Source: Devosia aquimaris (lineage in GTDB: Bacteria; Pseudomonadota; Alphaproteobacteria; Rhizobiales; Devosiaceae). From it: DNA of 64,000 nucleotides. The stretch lies in assembly GCF_020169335.1 (NCBI RefSeq), contig NZ_JAIEZN010000002.1, positions 434,001 to 498,000 on the forward strand, written 5' to 3'. The notes beneath the pieces are model-generated. The model saw nothing but the letters and a program-made list of their open reading frames with translations, searched no databases and was not told the origin of the DNA. The position numbers and the translations under genes are program-made. Positions 1-8,743 of the stretch are shown here, piece after piece; the first letter of the stretch is position 1; every line of letters begins with the position of its first letter.

Positions 1-275
1 CCGGCGAACTGCTGGTGACCTCGATGGACCGCGACGGCACCAAATCGGGCTTTGACCTCAAGCTGACCCGCGCCATTGCCGACGAAGTCCCGGTGCCGGT
101 GATCGCCTCGGGCGGCGTCGGTTCGCTGCAGGACCTGGTCGATGGCGTGGTCGAAGGCCATGCAAATGCGGTGCTCGCCGCCTCGATCTTCCACTTCGGC
201 ACCTTCACCATTCCCCAGGCCAAGCGCTATCTGGCCGACCATGGCGTGGCGGTGCGCCTGGACGGCGCCGCCTGA
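1..275 (+). CDS. hisF: imidazole glycerol phosphate synthase subunit HisF, 3' end (partial)
   Basis: HisF is the cyclase half of the HisFH complex. It turns PRFAR plus HisH-derived ammonia into imidazole glycerol phosphate and AICAR in histidine synthesis. Only about the last 90 residues lie in the window; the gene enters from the left edge. The visible part carries the strands [11 protein letters not shown] (catalytic Asp region), PVIASGGVG (phosphate-binding loop) and the end motif AAxIFHFG, all typical of the HisF TIM barrel. hisE follows 150 bases downstream on the same strand, which agrees with a histidine operon. The C-terminus is intact. Confidence 0.95.
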   Translation, partial: GELLVTSMDRDGTKSGFDLKLTRAIADEVPVPVIASGGVGSLQDLVDGVVEGHANAVLAASIFHFGTFTIPQAKRYLADHGVAVRLDGAA

Positions 276-425
276 GCCAGAGGTCGCAGATGACGCGGCG
301 GCAATAATTTGCTCTAAGCCAGACCAACACGGTGTTCCCGGCCAAGGCGGGGGACCATCCCCCGATCTCAAGATGGCGCCCGACACCGATGGGACGCCAA
401 TCGCGGATGAGGAGCCTTGACGACA

Positions 426-743
426 ATGACCCTCGACGACCTCGACGCCCGCATTGCCAGCCGCGCGGCGGCCTCCCCCGATGAGAGCTACACCGCCAAG
501 CTGATCAGCCGCGGCATGGAAAAATGCGCGCAAAAGCTGGGCGAGGAAGCGACGGAAGCCGTGATCGCGGCGGTGACCGGCAATGGCCCCGAACTGGTCA
601 AGGAAAGCGCTGACGTGCTCTTCCACCTGCTGGTGGTGCTGCGCGCCGCCAATGTGCCGCTGTCGGCGGTGATGGCCGAACTCGATGCCCGTACCGCCCA
701 GTCGGGCCTGGCCGAGAAGGCCGCCCGCAAGGACCAGGCATAA
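426..743 (+). CDS. hisE: phosphoribosyl-ATP pyrophosphatase HisE
   Basis: HisE hydrolyses phosphoribosyl-ATP to phosphoribosyl-AMP, the second step of histidine synthesis. The 105-residue protein is the usual length for stand-alone HisE and shows the MazG-like helical motif [13 protein letters not shown] followed by [13 protein letters not shown], which supply the Glu/Asp ligands for Mg. The ATG at 426 is preferred because AGGAG at 410-414 lies about 11 bases upstream, whereas a TTG at 417 would be only 2 bases from it. The stop codon overlaps the coaA start by one base (TAATG), so the two genes are probably translated in a coupled way. HisI is not fused here. Confidence 0.95.
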   Translation: MTLDDLDARIASRAAASPDESYTAKLISRGMEKCAQKLGEEATEAVIAAVTGNGPELVKESADVLFHLLVVLRAANVPLSAVMAELDARTAQSGLAEKAARKDQA

Positions 744-1693
744 TGAGCAAGCGCAAGCCGGTATTGGCGCCCTATCATCAGTTCACCAAGGCGCAGTGGA
801 GTGCCCTGCGTGCCGACGAGCCCATGACGCTGACGGGGGAGGACATCGCCCGGCTGCGCACGCTCAGCGACCCCATTTCGCTCGAAGAGGCCGAGCAGAC
901 CTATCTGCCGCTGACCCGCCTGCTCTCGTTTTATGTCGAGGCCATCCAGAACCTGCATTCGGTTTCGACGCGCTTCCTCGAAACCGCCGACCAGAAGGTG
1001 CCCTTCATCATCGGCGTCGCCGGCTCGGTGGCGGTGGGGAAATCCACCACCGCGCGTATCCTCCAGGCGCTGCTGCAGCGCTGGCCGACCAGCCCCAAGG
1101 TGGACCTGGTCACCACCGACGGCTTTCTCTACCCCAATGCGGTGCTCGAAGAGCGCGGCATCATGGCCCGCAAGGGCTTTCCCGAAAGCTATGACCGCAC
1201 CCGCTTCGTGCAGTTCCTGGCCGATATCAAATCGGGCAAGAGCGACGTCAAGGTGCCGGTCTATTCGCACCTGGTCTATGACGTGGTGCCCGGCAGCGAG
1301 GTGGTGATCGACCGCCCCGACATCCTGATCGTGGAAGGGCTCAATATCCTGCAGCCCGGCGAGCTGCCCAAGACCGGCAAGCCGATCCTGTTCGCCTCCG
1401 ACTTCATCGACTTCTCGATCTATATCGACGCCGACAATGCCGATCTCGAAGACTGGTTCATGGAGCGCTTCTTCCGCCTGCGCGAAACCGCCTTCAAGGA
1501 CCCGACCTCCTTCTTCCGCCGCTTTGCCGAGATGAACGAGGCCGAGGCCGGCGAATTCGGCCGCATGGTGTGGCGCACCATCAACCTGCCCAACCTGCTC
1601 GACAATGTGCTGCCCACGCGCGGCCGGGCCGACCTGGTGCTGAAAAAGGGCAAGGACCACCTGATCGAGATGGTGCAGCTGCGCCGCGTCTAG
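743..1693 (+). CDS. coaA: type I pantothenate kinase CoaA
   Basis: CoaA phosphorylates pantothenate with ATP, the first and usually feedback-controlled step of CoA synthesis. The 316-residue length matches bacterial type I kinases. A Walker A loop GVAGSVAVGKST sits at residues 91-102, followed by the family blocks TTDGFLYPN and FPESYD, and the RFF/RLR region near residue 240. The start overlaps the hisE stop by one base; hisE next to coaA is common in Rhizobiales. The next gene, a VOC protein, is convergent. Confidence 0.97.
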   Translation: MSKRKPVLAPYHQFTKAQWSALRADEPMTLTGEDIARLRTLSDPISLEEAEQTYLPLTRLLSFYVEAIQNLHSVSTRFLETADQKVPFIIGVAGSVAVGKSTTARILQALLQRWPTSPKVDLVTTDGFLYPNAVLEERGIMARKGFPESYDRTRFVQFLADIKSGKSDVKVPVYSHLVYDVVPGSEVVIDRPDILIVEGLNILQPGELPKTGKPILFASDFIDFSIYIDADNADLEDWFMERFFRLRETAFKDPTSFFRRFAEMNEAEAGEFGRMVWRTINLPNLLDNVLPTRGRADLVLKKGKDHLIEMVQLRRV

Positions 1694-1703
1694 CGATCCT
1701 GCC

Positions 1704-2054
1704 TCAATAGGTGCCGTGCTGGGGCTGGCTCATGATGATCTGGTTGCCATCGGGATCGCGGAACTTGGCGGTCTTGAAGAAATCGCCCATCGATTTGGCC
1801 ACCGGCGTCAGACCCTGCAGGCTCAGCCTCCCGAGATCTTCGGAGAGATCGTCCACGATCAGCGTGAGCAGGCTCGCCCCGGCCCGGTCGGCATCGGCAG
1901 TCACCTGCACCCAGCCGCCGCCGGGCAGCTTCCATTCGGCGACATCGCTGATCGGGCGGGCATCGGGCGGGCGCCCGAACAGACGTTCGTAAAAATCGAG
2001 GGCCTCTGTCAGATCGTCCACCGCGATACCGGCCAGCGCGTTGGTGATGGTCAA
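1704..2054 (-). CDS. VOC (glyoxalase/bleomycin-resistance) family protein
   Basis: A 116-residue single-domain vicinal-oxygen-chelate protein. The opening strand ITNALAGIAVDDLTEALDFYE and the closing FRDPDGNQIIMSQP are the two halves of the paired beta-alpha-beta-beta-beta fold; DPDGNxI is the usual C-terminal block. Members include glyoxalases, dioxygenases and resistance proteins, and the substrate cannot be read from the sequence. The start is TTG at 2054, supported by AAGGA seven bases upstream on the minus strand. It is convergent with coaA and divergent from dapB. Confidence 0.82.
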   Translation of the reverse strand: MTITNALAGIAVDDLTEALDFYERLFGRPPDARPISDVAEWKLPGGGWVQVTADADRAGASLLTLIVDDLSEDLGRLSLQGLTPVAKSMGDFFKTAKFRDPDGNQIIMSQPQHGTY

Positions 2055-2173
2055 TTCAGCGTCCTTGGTTTTGGCATCATCACAACCCTATCATGTTGAC
2101 GGCAATGGGGCACCGGTGTTGGCGTTTGGCCATGGCGCTGCTATAGGCGAAGCCCGATCAAGGAGTTGGACCA

Positions 2174-3028
2174 TTGGCTGATCTCAAGGTGGTTGTGGCG
2201 GGCGCCGGCGGGCGCATGGGCGTGGCCAATATCCGCGCCGTGGCCGAACGCAGCGGCATGAGCCTGCATGGCGCGCTAGCCAACCGCCTGTCGCTGCATG
2301 CGGCGCTGGATCGGCCGGGCAGCCCGGCCATCGGCCAGGACGCCGGTCTCTATGCCGGCATTGGCGCCTTGGGCGTGGCCATCACCGACGATATCGACGC
2401 CGCGCTCGCGGGCGCCGATGCGATCATCGACTTCACCGCTCCGGCTGCCAGCGTGGCGCTGGCCGCCAAGGCCGCAGCCCTGGGCCTCACCCATGTGATC
2501 GGCACCACGGGCTGTTCCGAGGACGACGAGGCCGCCATCGCGACCGCCGCCAGCCAGGGCGCCGTGATCATCAAGTCCGGCAATTTCTCGATGGGCATGG
2601 TGGTGCTGGCCAATCTGGTCGAAAAGGCCGCGGCGGCGCTGGCCGACTACGACATCGAAATCCTTGAAATGCACCACAACAAGAAGGTCGATGCCCCCTC
2701 AGGCACCGCCCTGATGCTGGGCGAGGCGGCGGCCAAGGGCCGCGACATCAGCCTCAAGGACCATTCAGTGCGCGTGCGCGACGGCCACACCGGCCCGCGC
2801 GAGGCCGGCACCATCGGCTTTGCCACGCTGCGCGGCGGCAATGTGATCGGCGATCACCTGGTGATCCTGGCCGGTGCCTCCGAGCGCATCGAACTCAACC
2901 ACCGCGCGCAGGACCGCACCATCTATGCCAATGGCGCCACCCAGGCCGTGCTCTGGGCCGCCGGCAAGGCGCCGGGCCTCTATTCCATGGTCGACGTGCT
3001 CGGCCTCAACGACACCAAAAGGACCTGA
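2174..3028 (+). CDS. dapB: 4-hydroxy-tetrahydrodipicolinate reductase DapB
   Basis: DapB reduces 4-hydroxy-tetrahydrodipicolinate with NAD(P)H on the way to diaminopimelate and lysine, so it feeds peptidoglycan synthesis. The 284-residue protein has the Rossmann loop GAGGRMG (residues 10-16), the TGTTGCS-like segment near residue 110 and the catalytic block [13 protein letters not shown] at 167-179. The start codon is TTG at 2174, preceded by AGGAG at 2161-2165 with eight bases of spacing; no better ATG exists in frame. gpmA follows after three bases, so the two are probably cotranscribed. Confidence 0.96.
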   Translation: MADLKVVVAGAGGRMGVANIRAVAERSGMSLHGALANRLSLHAALDRPGSPAIGQDAGLYAGIGALGVAITDDIDAALAGADAIIDFTAPAASVALAAKAAALGLTHVIGTTGCSEDDEAAIATAASQGAVIIKSGNFSMGMVVLANLVEKAAAALADYDIEILEMHHNKKVDAPSGTALMLGEAAAKGRDISLKDHSVRVRDGHTGPREAGTIGFATLRGGNVIGDHLVILAGASERIELNHRAQDRTIYANGATQAVLWAAGKAPGLYSMVDVLGLNDTKRT

Positions 3029-3031
3029 CAC

Positions 3032-3646
3032 ATGACCGGAACGCTGATCCTCGTCCGCCACGGGCAGAGCGAGTGGAATCTGAAAAACCTCTTCACCGGC
3101 TGGCGCAATCCGGACCTGACCGAGAAGGGTCAGGGCGAGGCCCGGGCCACCGGCAAGGCGCTCAAGGCCAAGGGCATCGTGCCCGACCTCTACTATACGT
3201 CCGCCCTGCGCCGCGCCCAGCACACGCTGGACCTGATGCTCGAGGAGATGGACATTCTAAATGTCACCATCACCCGCAATATCGCGCTCAACGAACGCGA
3301 CTATGGCGATTTGAGCGGCCTCAACAAGGACGACGCCCGCGAGAAATGGGGCGAGGAACAGGTGCATATCTGGCGCCGCAGCTTTGACGTGCCCCCGCCG
3401 GGCGGCGAGAGCCTGAAAGACACCGCAGCCCGCACCCTGCCCTATTACGAAGCCGAAATCCTGCCCCAGCTCAAGGCCGGCAAGACCGTGCTGATCGCCG
3501 CGCATGGCAATTCGCTGCGCGCGCTGGTGATGGCCATCGAGGGTCTGACGCCCGATGAAATCCTCGCGCGCGAGATCGGCACGGGCGAACCCACCGTCTA
3601 TCGCATCGGGCCGGACGGCAAGCTGGTCGAGCGCGTGGTGCTCTAA
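3032..3646 (+). CDS. gpmA: 2,3-bisphosphoglycerate-dependent phosphoglycerate mutase GpmA
   Basis: GpmA interconverts 3- and 2-phosphoglycerate in glycolysis and gluconeogenesis. The 204-residue protein starts with [11 protein letters not shown]9 and H10 of the RHG motif, H10 being the phosphorylated residue. It continues with [15 protein letters not shown], the [10 protein letters not shown] block carrying the proton donor E88, and the second histidine H158 in [10 protein letters not shown]. The short form of about 205 residues is usual for Alphaproteobacteria, against about 250 in E. coli. It lies three bases after dapB. Confidence 0.95.
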   Translation: MTGTLILVRHGQSEWNLKNLFTGWRNPDLTEKGQGEARATGKALKAKGIVPDLYYTSALRRAQHTLDLMLEEMDILNVTITRNIALNERDYGDLSGLNKDDAREKWGEEQVHIWRRSFDVPPPGGESLKDTAARTLPYYEAEILPQLKAGKTVLIAAHGNSLRALVMAIEGLTPDEILAREIGTGEPTVYRIGPDGKLVERVVL

Positions 3647-3662
3647 GACGTTTCTGGATTTG

Positions 3663-3820
3663 CGGCGCCTTTGCCTCCCTTCCCCCTTGAGGGGAGGGAC
3701 CGAGGGTGGGGGCCATCGGTGGACCTCAGAACCACCCCCTCCCCAGCCCTCCCCTCAAGGGGGAGGGGGCGATAGAACCAAGTCCACTTGAACTTTAAAC
3801 GGTCTAGCAATCCAGGGGCG
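3663..3820 (+). repeat. GC-rich double-hairpin intergenic repeat, copy A
   Basis: Between gpmA and the Ada-type gene lies a C-rich/G-rich inverted repeat. The left arm CTTCCCCCTTGAGGGG and right arm CCCTCAAGGGGGAGGGGGCG are each palindromic and also complement one another across about 50 bases. A second copy with the same order and the same tail (GAACNTNAAACG[G/A]TCT) lies at 35118-35290. No reading frame is convincing here. It could fold in RNA as a cruciform or act as a transcription barrier, but there is no T-run. Confidence 0.75.
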
Positions 3821-3835
3821 GCGCAGGGCGCCCAT

Positions 3836-3851
3836 GGATTCACGTGAAACG
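3836..3851 (+). promoter_or_regulatory. parS-like palindrome (site 1 of 7)
   Basis: GGATTCACGTGAAACG. The core GATTCACGTGAAAC differs by one base from the perfect palindrome GTTTCACGTGAAAC, the centre of the known chromosomal parS site for ParB. It is intergenic, between gpmA and the Ada-type gene. Function is inferred only from resemblance and repetition. Confidence 0.55.
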
Positions 3852-3928
3852 TGGACCCGGCCGATCGGCCCATTCGCTACAGTGGAGCGATTGGCGGCGA
3901 GACGGCCATGAGAGTTCTGCTCGAATGG

Positions 3929-4798
3929 CTAGTGGGCGGCGGAGATCACACCTGCCTCCCAACCCAGGATGGCGCGCTTGCGCGGCACGCCCCAATGATA
4001 GCCGGTCAGCGCGCCCGAGGTGCCCACCACGCGGTGGCAGGGCACCACAAAGCTGATCGGGTTCTTGCCCACGGCTGCCCCCACCGCCCGCGAGGCCGTG
4101 GGGCGGCCGATGTGGTTGGCGACGGCTGAATAGGTGGTGGCCTGGCCCACCGGGATCTTGAGCAGCGTCTCCCACACCTTGACCTCGAAATCGGTGCCGA
4201 TCAGCACCACCCGAACCGGGCGGTCAGCCGACCACAGGCCGGGATCGAAGGCCTGCGCCACCATGGGCGCGATACGGGCATCGTCGCGGGTGAAGCGCGC
4301 ATTGGGCCAGCGATTGGCCAGATCGGCAAAGGCCTGCTCGACGCTGGTGTCGGCATCGGCAAAGCCCAGACCCGACATGCCATAGGAGGTGGCCGTGACC
4401 ACGGCGAGGCCAAAGGGCGAGGGCGCGGCGCCCCAGATCATGTCGAGGCCCGCGCCGCCGGCGCGGAACATGCCGGGCGGCATAGCCTCATAGGTCACGA
4501 ACAGATCATGCAGCCGCGAGGTGGAGCTGAGGCCCACCGCATAGGTGGTGTCGAGCACGCTCTCCTGCGCCCGCAACAGGCTCTTGGCATGGTCAAGCGC
4601 CACGGCCTGGGCAAAGCTCTTGGGGCTGAGGCCACACCAGCGGCGGAAGAGATCGGTCAATTGCCGCTCGGTCAGCCCCAGGGCGCGGGCGAAGCGGCCG
4701 AGATCGACCACATCGGGCCCGTTCTCGCTGAGATAGCGGATGGCGGCCTGGATGCGCTCATAGTCGCTGGCCGAATCGATGGCGACAATCTGGTTCAT
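3929..4798 (-). CDS. Ada-type AraC regulator / methylated-DNA-protein-cysteine methyltransferase
   Basis: A 289-residue repair protein that removes O6-methyl from guanine in DNA by transfer to its own cysteine. Residues about 15-115 are an AraC-type helix-turn-helix (GLTERQLTDLFRRWCGLSPK). Residues about 125-285 are the transferase, with the active-site PCHRVVG (C254) and the NPISFVVPCHR context. The N-terminal zinc domain of E. coli Ada, which senses methylphosphotriesters, is absent, so this is the shorter form common in Rhizobiales. The loss suggests weaker self-induction, which is inference. Start ATG at 4798. It is transcribed alone and is separated from the DUF2244 gene by 73 bases. Confidence 0.9.
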   Translation of the reverse strand: MNQIVAIDSASDYERIQAAIRYLSENGPDVVDLGRFARALGLTERQLTDLFRRWCGLSPKSFAQAVALDHAKSLLRAQESVLDTTYAVGLSSTSRLHDLFVTYEAMPPGMFRAGGAGLDMIWGAAPSPFGLAVVTATSYGMSGLGFADADTSVEQAFADLANRWPNARFTRDDARIAPMVAQAFDPGLWSADRPVRVVLIGTDFEVKVWETLLKIPVGQATTYSAVANHIGRPTASRAVGAAVGKNPISFVVPCHRVVGTSGALTGYHWGVPRKRAILGWEAGVISAAH

Positions 4799-4871
4799 TG
4801 GGGCACCCGGTGATGCTGGACAGTCAGGGGTGTCGGTCTAGCGCGCCGCATCCTGCGCGGCGACCCGGTTT

Positions 4872-5357
4872 TTACCGGCTCTGCGTGCGGGCCCGGCGCA
4901 GCGCCGTGCCCAGCGCCCGCCCGAAGCTCGAGCGATCCTCAAGGCTGAGGAAGGCCCCGACCTCGACCACATCCTTGCCATGGCGCAATTGCACGGCGGT
5001 GGTCTTCTCATCGGCATCGCGGGTGAGCAGCAGGCGCACCCCGGATGGCTGGAAACGCTTGAGCGTGCGCAACCCGCGCTCGTCGGTGGACAGCAGCTCC
5101 ACCTGATCGGCCCAGACGGTGATGTGTTCGCGGCGTCGGCTGTTACCGCGCCGCGCCAGGGTGACAATGATTCCCAGCCCGGCCAGAGCCATCACGCCGG
5201 CGACCACCGGCAGTGCGTCCGCCAAAAGCAACAGCCAGGGCGCAATGAACAGCACCAGCGACAGCCCGCCCAGCATCCAGCCGTCACCCCGCGTCAGGCC
5301 GCGATGGGGCGTGAGTTCGGCCGCGAACAGCGGCGTTGTCGTGGTCTTGGTATGCAT
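4872..5357 (-). CDS. DUF2244 family membrane protein
   Basis: A 161-residue integral membrane protein. The N-terminal FAAELTPHRGL is the hallmark of DUF2244, followed by two hydrophobic helices (about residues 27-47 and 50-67). A basic stretch and a cytoplasmic beta-rich domain (TVWADQVELLSTDERG, WxxF-like RFQPSGVRLLL) follow. The biochemical role is unknown. It is divergent from nth, with 53 bases between starts; this pairing is common in Rhizobiales. Confidence 0.82.
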   Translation of the reverse strand: MHTKTTTTPLFAAELTPHRGLTRGDGWMLGGLSLVLFIAPWLLLLADALPVVAGVMALAGLGIIVTLARRGNSRRREHITVWADQVELLSTDERGLRTLKRFQPSGVRLLLTRDADEKTTAVQLRHGKDVVEVGAFLSLEDRSSFGRALGTALRRARTQSR

Positions 5358-5410
5358 TGGCGTGGCGCTCTCTGGACATTAACTATAGCGCCAGAATCGG
5401 AGCCATGAGA

Positions 5411-6100
5411 ATGCCCACCAGCAAAAAAGTGAAGCCCCTGCCCAAGGCCGATGTCGCCGCCATTTTCGAGCGCTTCCACGCCATCGACCCCGAGCCCAAG
5501 GGGGAGCTGGACTATAGCAATGCCTTTACCCTCCTGGTGGCGGTGGTGCTGTCGGCGCAGGCGACGGACATTGGAGTCAACAAGGCGACCAAGCGGCTGT
5601 TCGAGCTGGCACCCGATCCGGCCGCCATGGTGGCGCTGGGCCAGGCGGCGATCGAAGAGCATATCCGCACCATTGGCCTGTTCCGCACCAAGGCCAAAAA
5701 CGTCTTCCTGCTCAGCCAGCAATTGCTCGAACACCATGGCGGCGCGGTGCCATCCGACCGCGCCGCGCTCGAGGCCCTGCCCGGCGTCGGCCGCAAGACG
5801 GCCAATGTGGTGCTCAACATCTTCTTCCAGCAGCCCACCATCGCGGTGGACACCCATCTGTTCCGCGTCGGCAACCGCACCGGCATGGCGGTGGCGGCAA
5901 CGCCGCTGGCGGTGGAACAGATCCTGCTCAAGACCATCCCGGCGCAGTATATGCTGCATGCCCATCACTGGCTGATCCTGCACGGGCGCTATATCTGCAA
6001 GGCCCGCACGCCCGAATGCTGGCGCTGCCCGATTGCCCAGTGGTGCCGCTATTCACCCAAGACGCCGCCGCCCAACAAGCCGCTGCCGCCCCATGTCTAG
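5411..6100 (+). CDS. nth: endonuclease III
   Basis: Base-excision-repair glycosylase and AP lyase for oxidised pyrimidines. The 229-residue protein carries the helix-hairpin-helix LPGVGRKTANVV with catalytic K129 and catalytic D147 in AVDTHLFRV. The [4Fe-4S] cluster loop C196-X6-C203-X2-C206-X5-C212 is complete. Two ATGs lie close together at 5405 and 5411; GGAG at 5399-5402 is two bases from the first and eight from the second, so 5411 is chosen. A longer reading from 5336 would run into the DUF2244 start. Confidence 0.95.
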   Translation: MPTSKKVKPLPKADVAAIFERFHAIDPEPKGELDYSNAFTLLVAVVLSAQATDIGVNKATKRLFELAPDPAAMVALGQAAIEEHIRTIGLFRTKAKNVFLLSQQLLEHHGGAVPSDRAALEALPGVGRKTANVVLNIFFQQPTIAVDTHLFRVGNRTGMAVAATPLAVEQILLKTIPAQYMLHAHHWLILHGRYICKARTPECWRCPIAQWCRYSPKTPPPNKPLPPHV

Positions 6101-6115
6101 GGCAGTGTCCAGGCG

Positions 6116-6571
6116 CTAGACGGCGCCATAGCCGCGCGCCATGGCGGCGGCAAACAGGGGAATGAGCGCCAGGCCCATGACTTGGAGATGGATGAAGCGC
6201 CGGCTGCGGGCCACGGCGGCATCGGGCACCACATAGCCCGGATCAGCCTTGAGCTGCCGGGCCCAGGCCAGGAACGCCACGGTTGGCTGAATCGAGAGCA
6301 GGCCCACGATCAGGAACAGGCCCATCTTGCCCCAGAAGACGTGATTGGTGAGGTAATACTCGGCGCCGCTGCGCCCCAGGAACACCCGCCCGATGCCCGC
6401 GGCCAGCACCAAGACGGCGACCAGGCCATAGGCGCGGTCGATGGCGGCGAGCTGGCGCAGCCGGGCGCCGGACAGGCCCGGGCGCAGCAGGGCGAACTCG
6501 GCGGCAATGATGCCGACAACAGCAAACACCGCCAGATGGTGCGCCATGGCCAGCACCAGATCGATATCCAT
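6116..6571 (-). CDS. DUF2214 family membrane protein
   Basis: A 151-residue protein with four predicted membrane helices: LAVFAVVGIIAAEFALL, AYGLVAVLVLAAGIGRVF, MGLFLIVGLLSI and MGLALIPLFAAAMARG. The AxxHHLAVF opening and the IDRAYGLVA and NHVFWGKMG blocks fit DUF2214, whose function is unknown. It is divergent from a TetR-family gene with only 60 bases between starts, so that regulator is the likely controller. It is convergent with nth, ending 15 bases after it. Confidence 0.8.
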   Translation of the reverse strand: MDIDLVLAMAHHLAVFAVVGIIAAEFALLRPGLSGARLRQLAAIDRAYGLVAVLVLAAGIGRVFLGRSGAEYYLTNHVFWGKMGLFLIVGLLSIQPTVAFLAWARQLKADPGYVVPDAAVARSRRFIHLQVMGLALIPLFAAAMARGYGAV

Positions 6572-6631
6572 TTGCGGTTCTCCGCCTCAAGATGTAAACA
6601 GTGCATACATACAAGCAGACACATGTGAGCA

Positions 6632-7192
6632 ATGTCAACATCAAGCAATGCCCCCTATCACCATGGCGACCTGCGCAACGCGCTGCTCACGGCAGCGCTG
6701 GTCATTCTCGAGCGGGAGGGCGAAGCAGGCCTGGGCCTGCGTGACCTGGCGCGGGCGGTGGGCGTCTCGCCGGCGGCCCCCTATCGCCATTTTGACAGCC
6801 GCGCCGGCCTGCTCGAGGCGCTGGCGGTGACGGGCTTCCAGAAATTCAGCGCCGAGATGCGCGCCGTGTCGGAGGCGCATCCCGCCGATCCGCTGGCGGC
6901 CATGGGCCGCACCTATCTGCGCTTTGCGCTGGACAACCGTGCGCTGTTCCGCCTGATGTTTTCGCCCCAGCTCAAGCGCGACAACCGCCCCGGCCTGCGC
7001 ATCGCCGCCGAGGCGGCCTTTGACACGCTGCGCAAGGTCAGTGGCGGCTATACCACGGCGGGGCGCATCGCCGCGCTCGCCGCCTGGTCCAAGGTGCATG
7101 GCCTGGCGGTGCTGCTGCTGGACGAGCAGATCGCGCTGCGGCCCGGCGAAACCGTGGACCAGCTGATCGCCCAGGTGATCGATCAGCGCTGA
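6632..7192 (+). CDS. TetR/AcrR family transcriptional regulator
   Basis: A 186-residue repressor-type protein. The N-terminal TetR helix-turn-helix runs over residues 10-57 (LRNALLTAALVIL, then GLRDLARAVGVSPAAPYRHF). The C-terminal part has the WHG-type ligand domain (YLRFALDNRALFRLMF, AAWSKVHGLAVLLLD). It is divergent from the DUF2214 gene. The 60-base spacer holds TGTAAACAGTGCATACA at 6594-6610, which has inverted ends TGTA/TACA and may be an operator, but its symmetry is poor. The ligand is unknown. The Shine-Dalgarno is weak; the ATG at 6632 is chosen because the conserved YHHGDLRNALL block starts nine residues later. Confidence 0.88.
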   Translation: MSTSSNAPYHHGDLRNALLTAALVILEREGEAGLGLRDLARAVGVSPAAPYRHFDSRAGLLEALAVTGFQKFSAEMRAVSEAHPADPLAAMGRTYLRFALDNRALFRLMFSPQLKRDNRPGLRIAAEAAFDTLRKVSGGYTTAGRIAALAAWSKVHGLAVLLLDEQIALRPGETVDQLIAQVIDQR

Positions 7193-7262
7193 TCCCCGGC
7201 GTTGCACCCCGCGCCATCATGCTCTAAACCGGCTGTCGGCCTGTTTCCCACTGGATAGCTGC

Positions 7263-8267
7263 ATGACCCAGACCCGCTTTGACGTCCTCACCATCGGCAA
7301 TGCAATCGTCGACATCATTGTTCCGGTGGATGAGAGCTTCATCATCGAAGAGGGCATGAACAAGGGCATCATGCACCTGATCGACACCGATCGGGCCGAG
7401 GACCTCTATGGCAAGATGCCGCTCAACCGCCAGCAGATCTCGGGCGGCAGCGCCGCCAATACCGCTGCCGGCGTGGCCTCGCTGGGCGGCCGCGCGGCCT
7501 TTGTCGGCAAGGTGGCCGATGACGGGCTGGGCGATGATTTCGAGACCGATTTCAACGAGATGGGCGTGCACTATGCCACTACCCGCCTCAAGAATGGCGC
7601 GCTGACCGGCCGCTGCATGATCTTCGTCACCGAAGACGGCGAGCGCACCATGAACACCTATCTGGGCGCCTGCCAGCAGCTTACCGAGCAGGATATCCGC
7701 CCCGATGACATCGGCGGCGCCGCCATCACCTATATGGAAGGCTTTCTGTGGGACCCGGTGGAGGCCAAGAAGGCCTTCGTGCTGGCCGCCCACTATGCGC
7801 ACAAGAACGAGCGCGCCACCGCCTTCACCCTCAGCGATCCCTTCTGCGTCGATCGCTATCGCGCCGAATTCCTCGACCTGATGCGGTCCAAAACCATCGA
7901 TTATGTCTTTGCCAATATCCATGAGCTGAAATCGCTCTATCAGACCGATGATCTGGGCGCCGCCGTGCGCGAGATCGCCAAGGATGCCGAACTGGCCGCC
8001 ATCACCATGGGCGCCGATGGCGCCATGGTGATCTACAATGGCGAAGTCACCTCCGTGCCCGCCTTCCCCATCGACAAGGTGGTCGATGCCACCGGCGCCG
8101 GCGATCTCTTTGCTTCCGGCTTCCTGCTCGGCATGGCCCGCGGCCAGACGCTGGAAACCGCGCTCAAGACCGGGTGCCTGGCGGCCAGCGAAGTCATCTC
8201 CCACATCGGCGCCCGCCCCCTGGTGGCGCTCGACGGTCTGGTCGAAAAGCACGGGCTGGCCGGCTAG
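7263..8267 (+). CDS. adenosine kinase-like PfkB family sugar/nucleoside kinase
   Basis: A 334-residue ribokinase-superfamily kinase. The N-terminal GNAIVDIIV and GGSAANTAAGVASLGG (PfkB signature 1) bind the sugar moiety. The anion-hole block DATGAGDLFASGFL at residues 275-288 is PfkB signature 2 and D281 is the catalytic base. Rhizobial orthologues of this length are annotated adenosine kinase. It is a single gene; the next locus begins the toxin island 63 bases downstream. Confidence 0.88.
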   Translation: MTQTRFDVLTIGNAIVDIIVPVDESFIIEEGMNKGIMHLIDTDRAEDLYGKMPLNRQQISGGSAANTAAGVASLGGRAAFVGKVADDGLGDDFETDFNEMGVHYATTRLKNGALTGRCMIFVTEDGERTMNTYLGACQQLTEQDIRPDDIGGAAITYMEGFLWDPVEAKKAFVLAAHYAHKNERATAFTLSDPFCVDRYRAEFLDLMRSKTIDYVFANIHELKSLYQTDDLGAAVREIAKDAELAAITMGADGAMVIYNGEVTSVPAFPIDKVVDATGAGDLFASGFLLGMARGQTLETALKTGCLAASEVISHIGARPLVALDGLVEKHGLAG

Positions 8268-8330
8268 CCCGCTTATCCCCTGCCCCTGAGGCCATGAGAC
8301 ATTTGCTCCGGACACGATCCGGGGCGAAGC

Positions 8331-8743
8331 ATGGTGTCGACCAATTCTGAGAACAGCCAGCCGCTGATCGGCCTGGCCCGGCGCCGGGCCTTTGAGCTCT
8401 ATCTGCGCACCGGGCGCAAGCCGGACGCCCCACGCTTGGCTGAGCGCAAGTACACCGGGTCCGCGCAGGCTGCTGCAGCCGCCGACCGCGGCACATCCAC
8501 AAGCCACTATGTCTGGCGGACCATGCTGGACGACAGGGTCCGCAGGCGGCACCTAGAGCGCGAGGGGCATGTATTTGCCCGCGCCGAGCCACCCTCCGGT
8601 GGTCCGCCCGGTACGGAGCCCAATTGCCGTTGCTGGGCCGAGCCCTACTACGGCGATCCCGCCGTACCGGATGCGTTGCAGCCACTCGCCCACGCCTATC
8701 ACACCGATCCGACGGGTTCTGCACCCTGGGCGAGCATCGAGAC
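8331..8743 (+). pseudogene. MuF-type polymorphic toxin, N-terminal part (before frameshift)
   Basis: About 138 codons from ATG 8331. After an Arg-rich start (ARRRAFELYLRTGRKP) comes a block matching the phage Mu gpF-like head-morphogenesis domain: YVWRTMLDDRVRRRH, EGHVF, then PPGTEPNCRCWAEPYYG with its paired cysteines. In MuF polymorphic toxins this domain precedes a variable C-terminal toxin. The matching downstream part (DGSIAQSIVLARDG onward) lies in another frame, so a one-base loss near 8739-8756 splits the gene. No slippery heptamer is visible there. The joined product would be about 448 residues. No phage genes are nearby. It could be a true pseudogene or a base-calling error. Confidence 0.68.

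Noticed and set aside
276-425. Gene in the hisF-hisE spacer
   Set aside because: An open frame from 142 to 420 continues from inside hisF, but it has no ribosome site and its residues have no pattern.
488-1660. 390-codon minus-strand open frame over hisE/coaA
   Set aside because: It is antisense to coaA with its clear P-loop, and its product is low-complexity His/Gly/Gln-rich with no family match, a common artefact of GC-rich genes.
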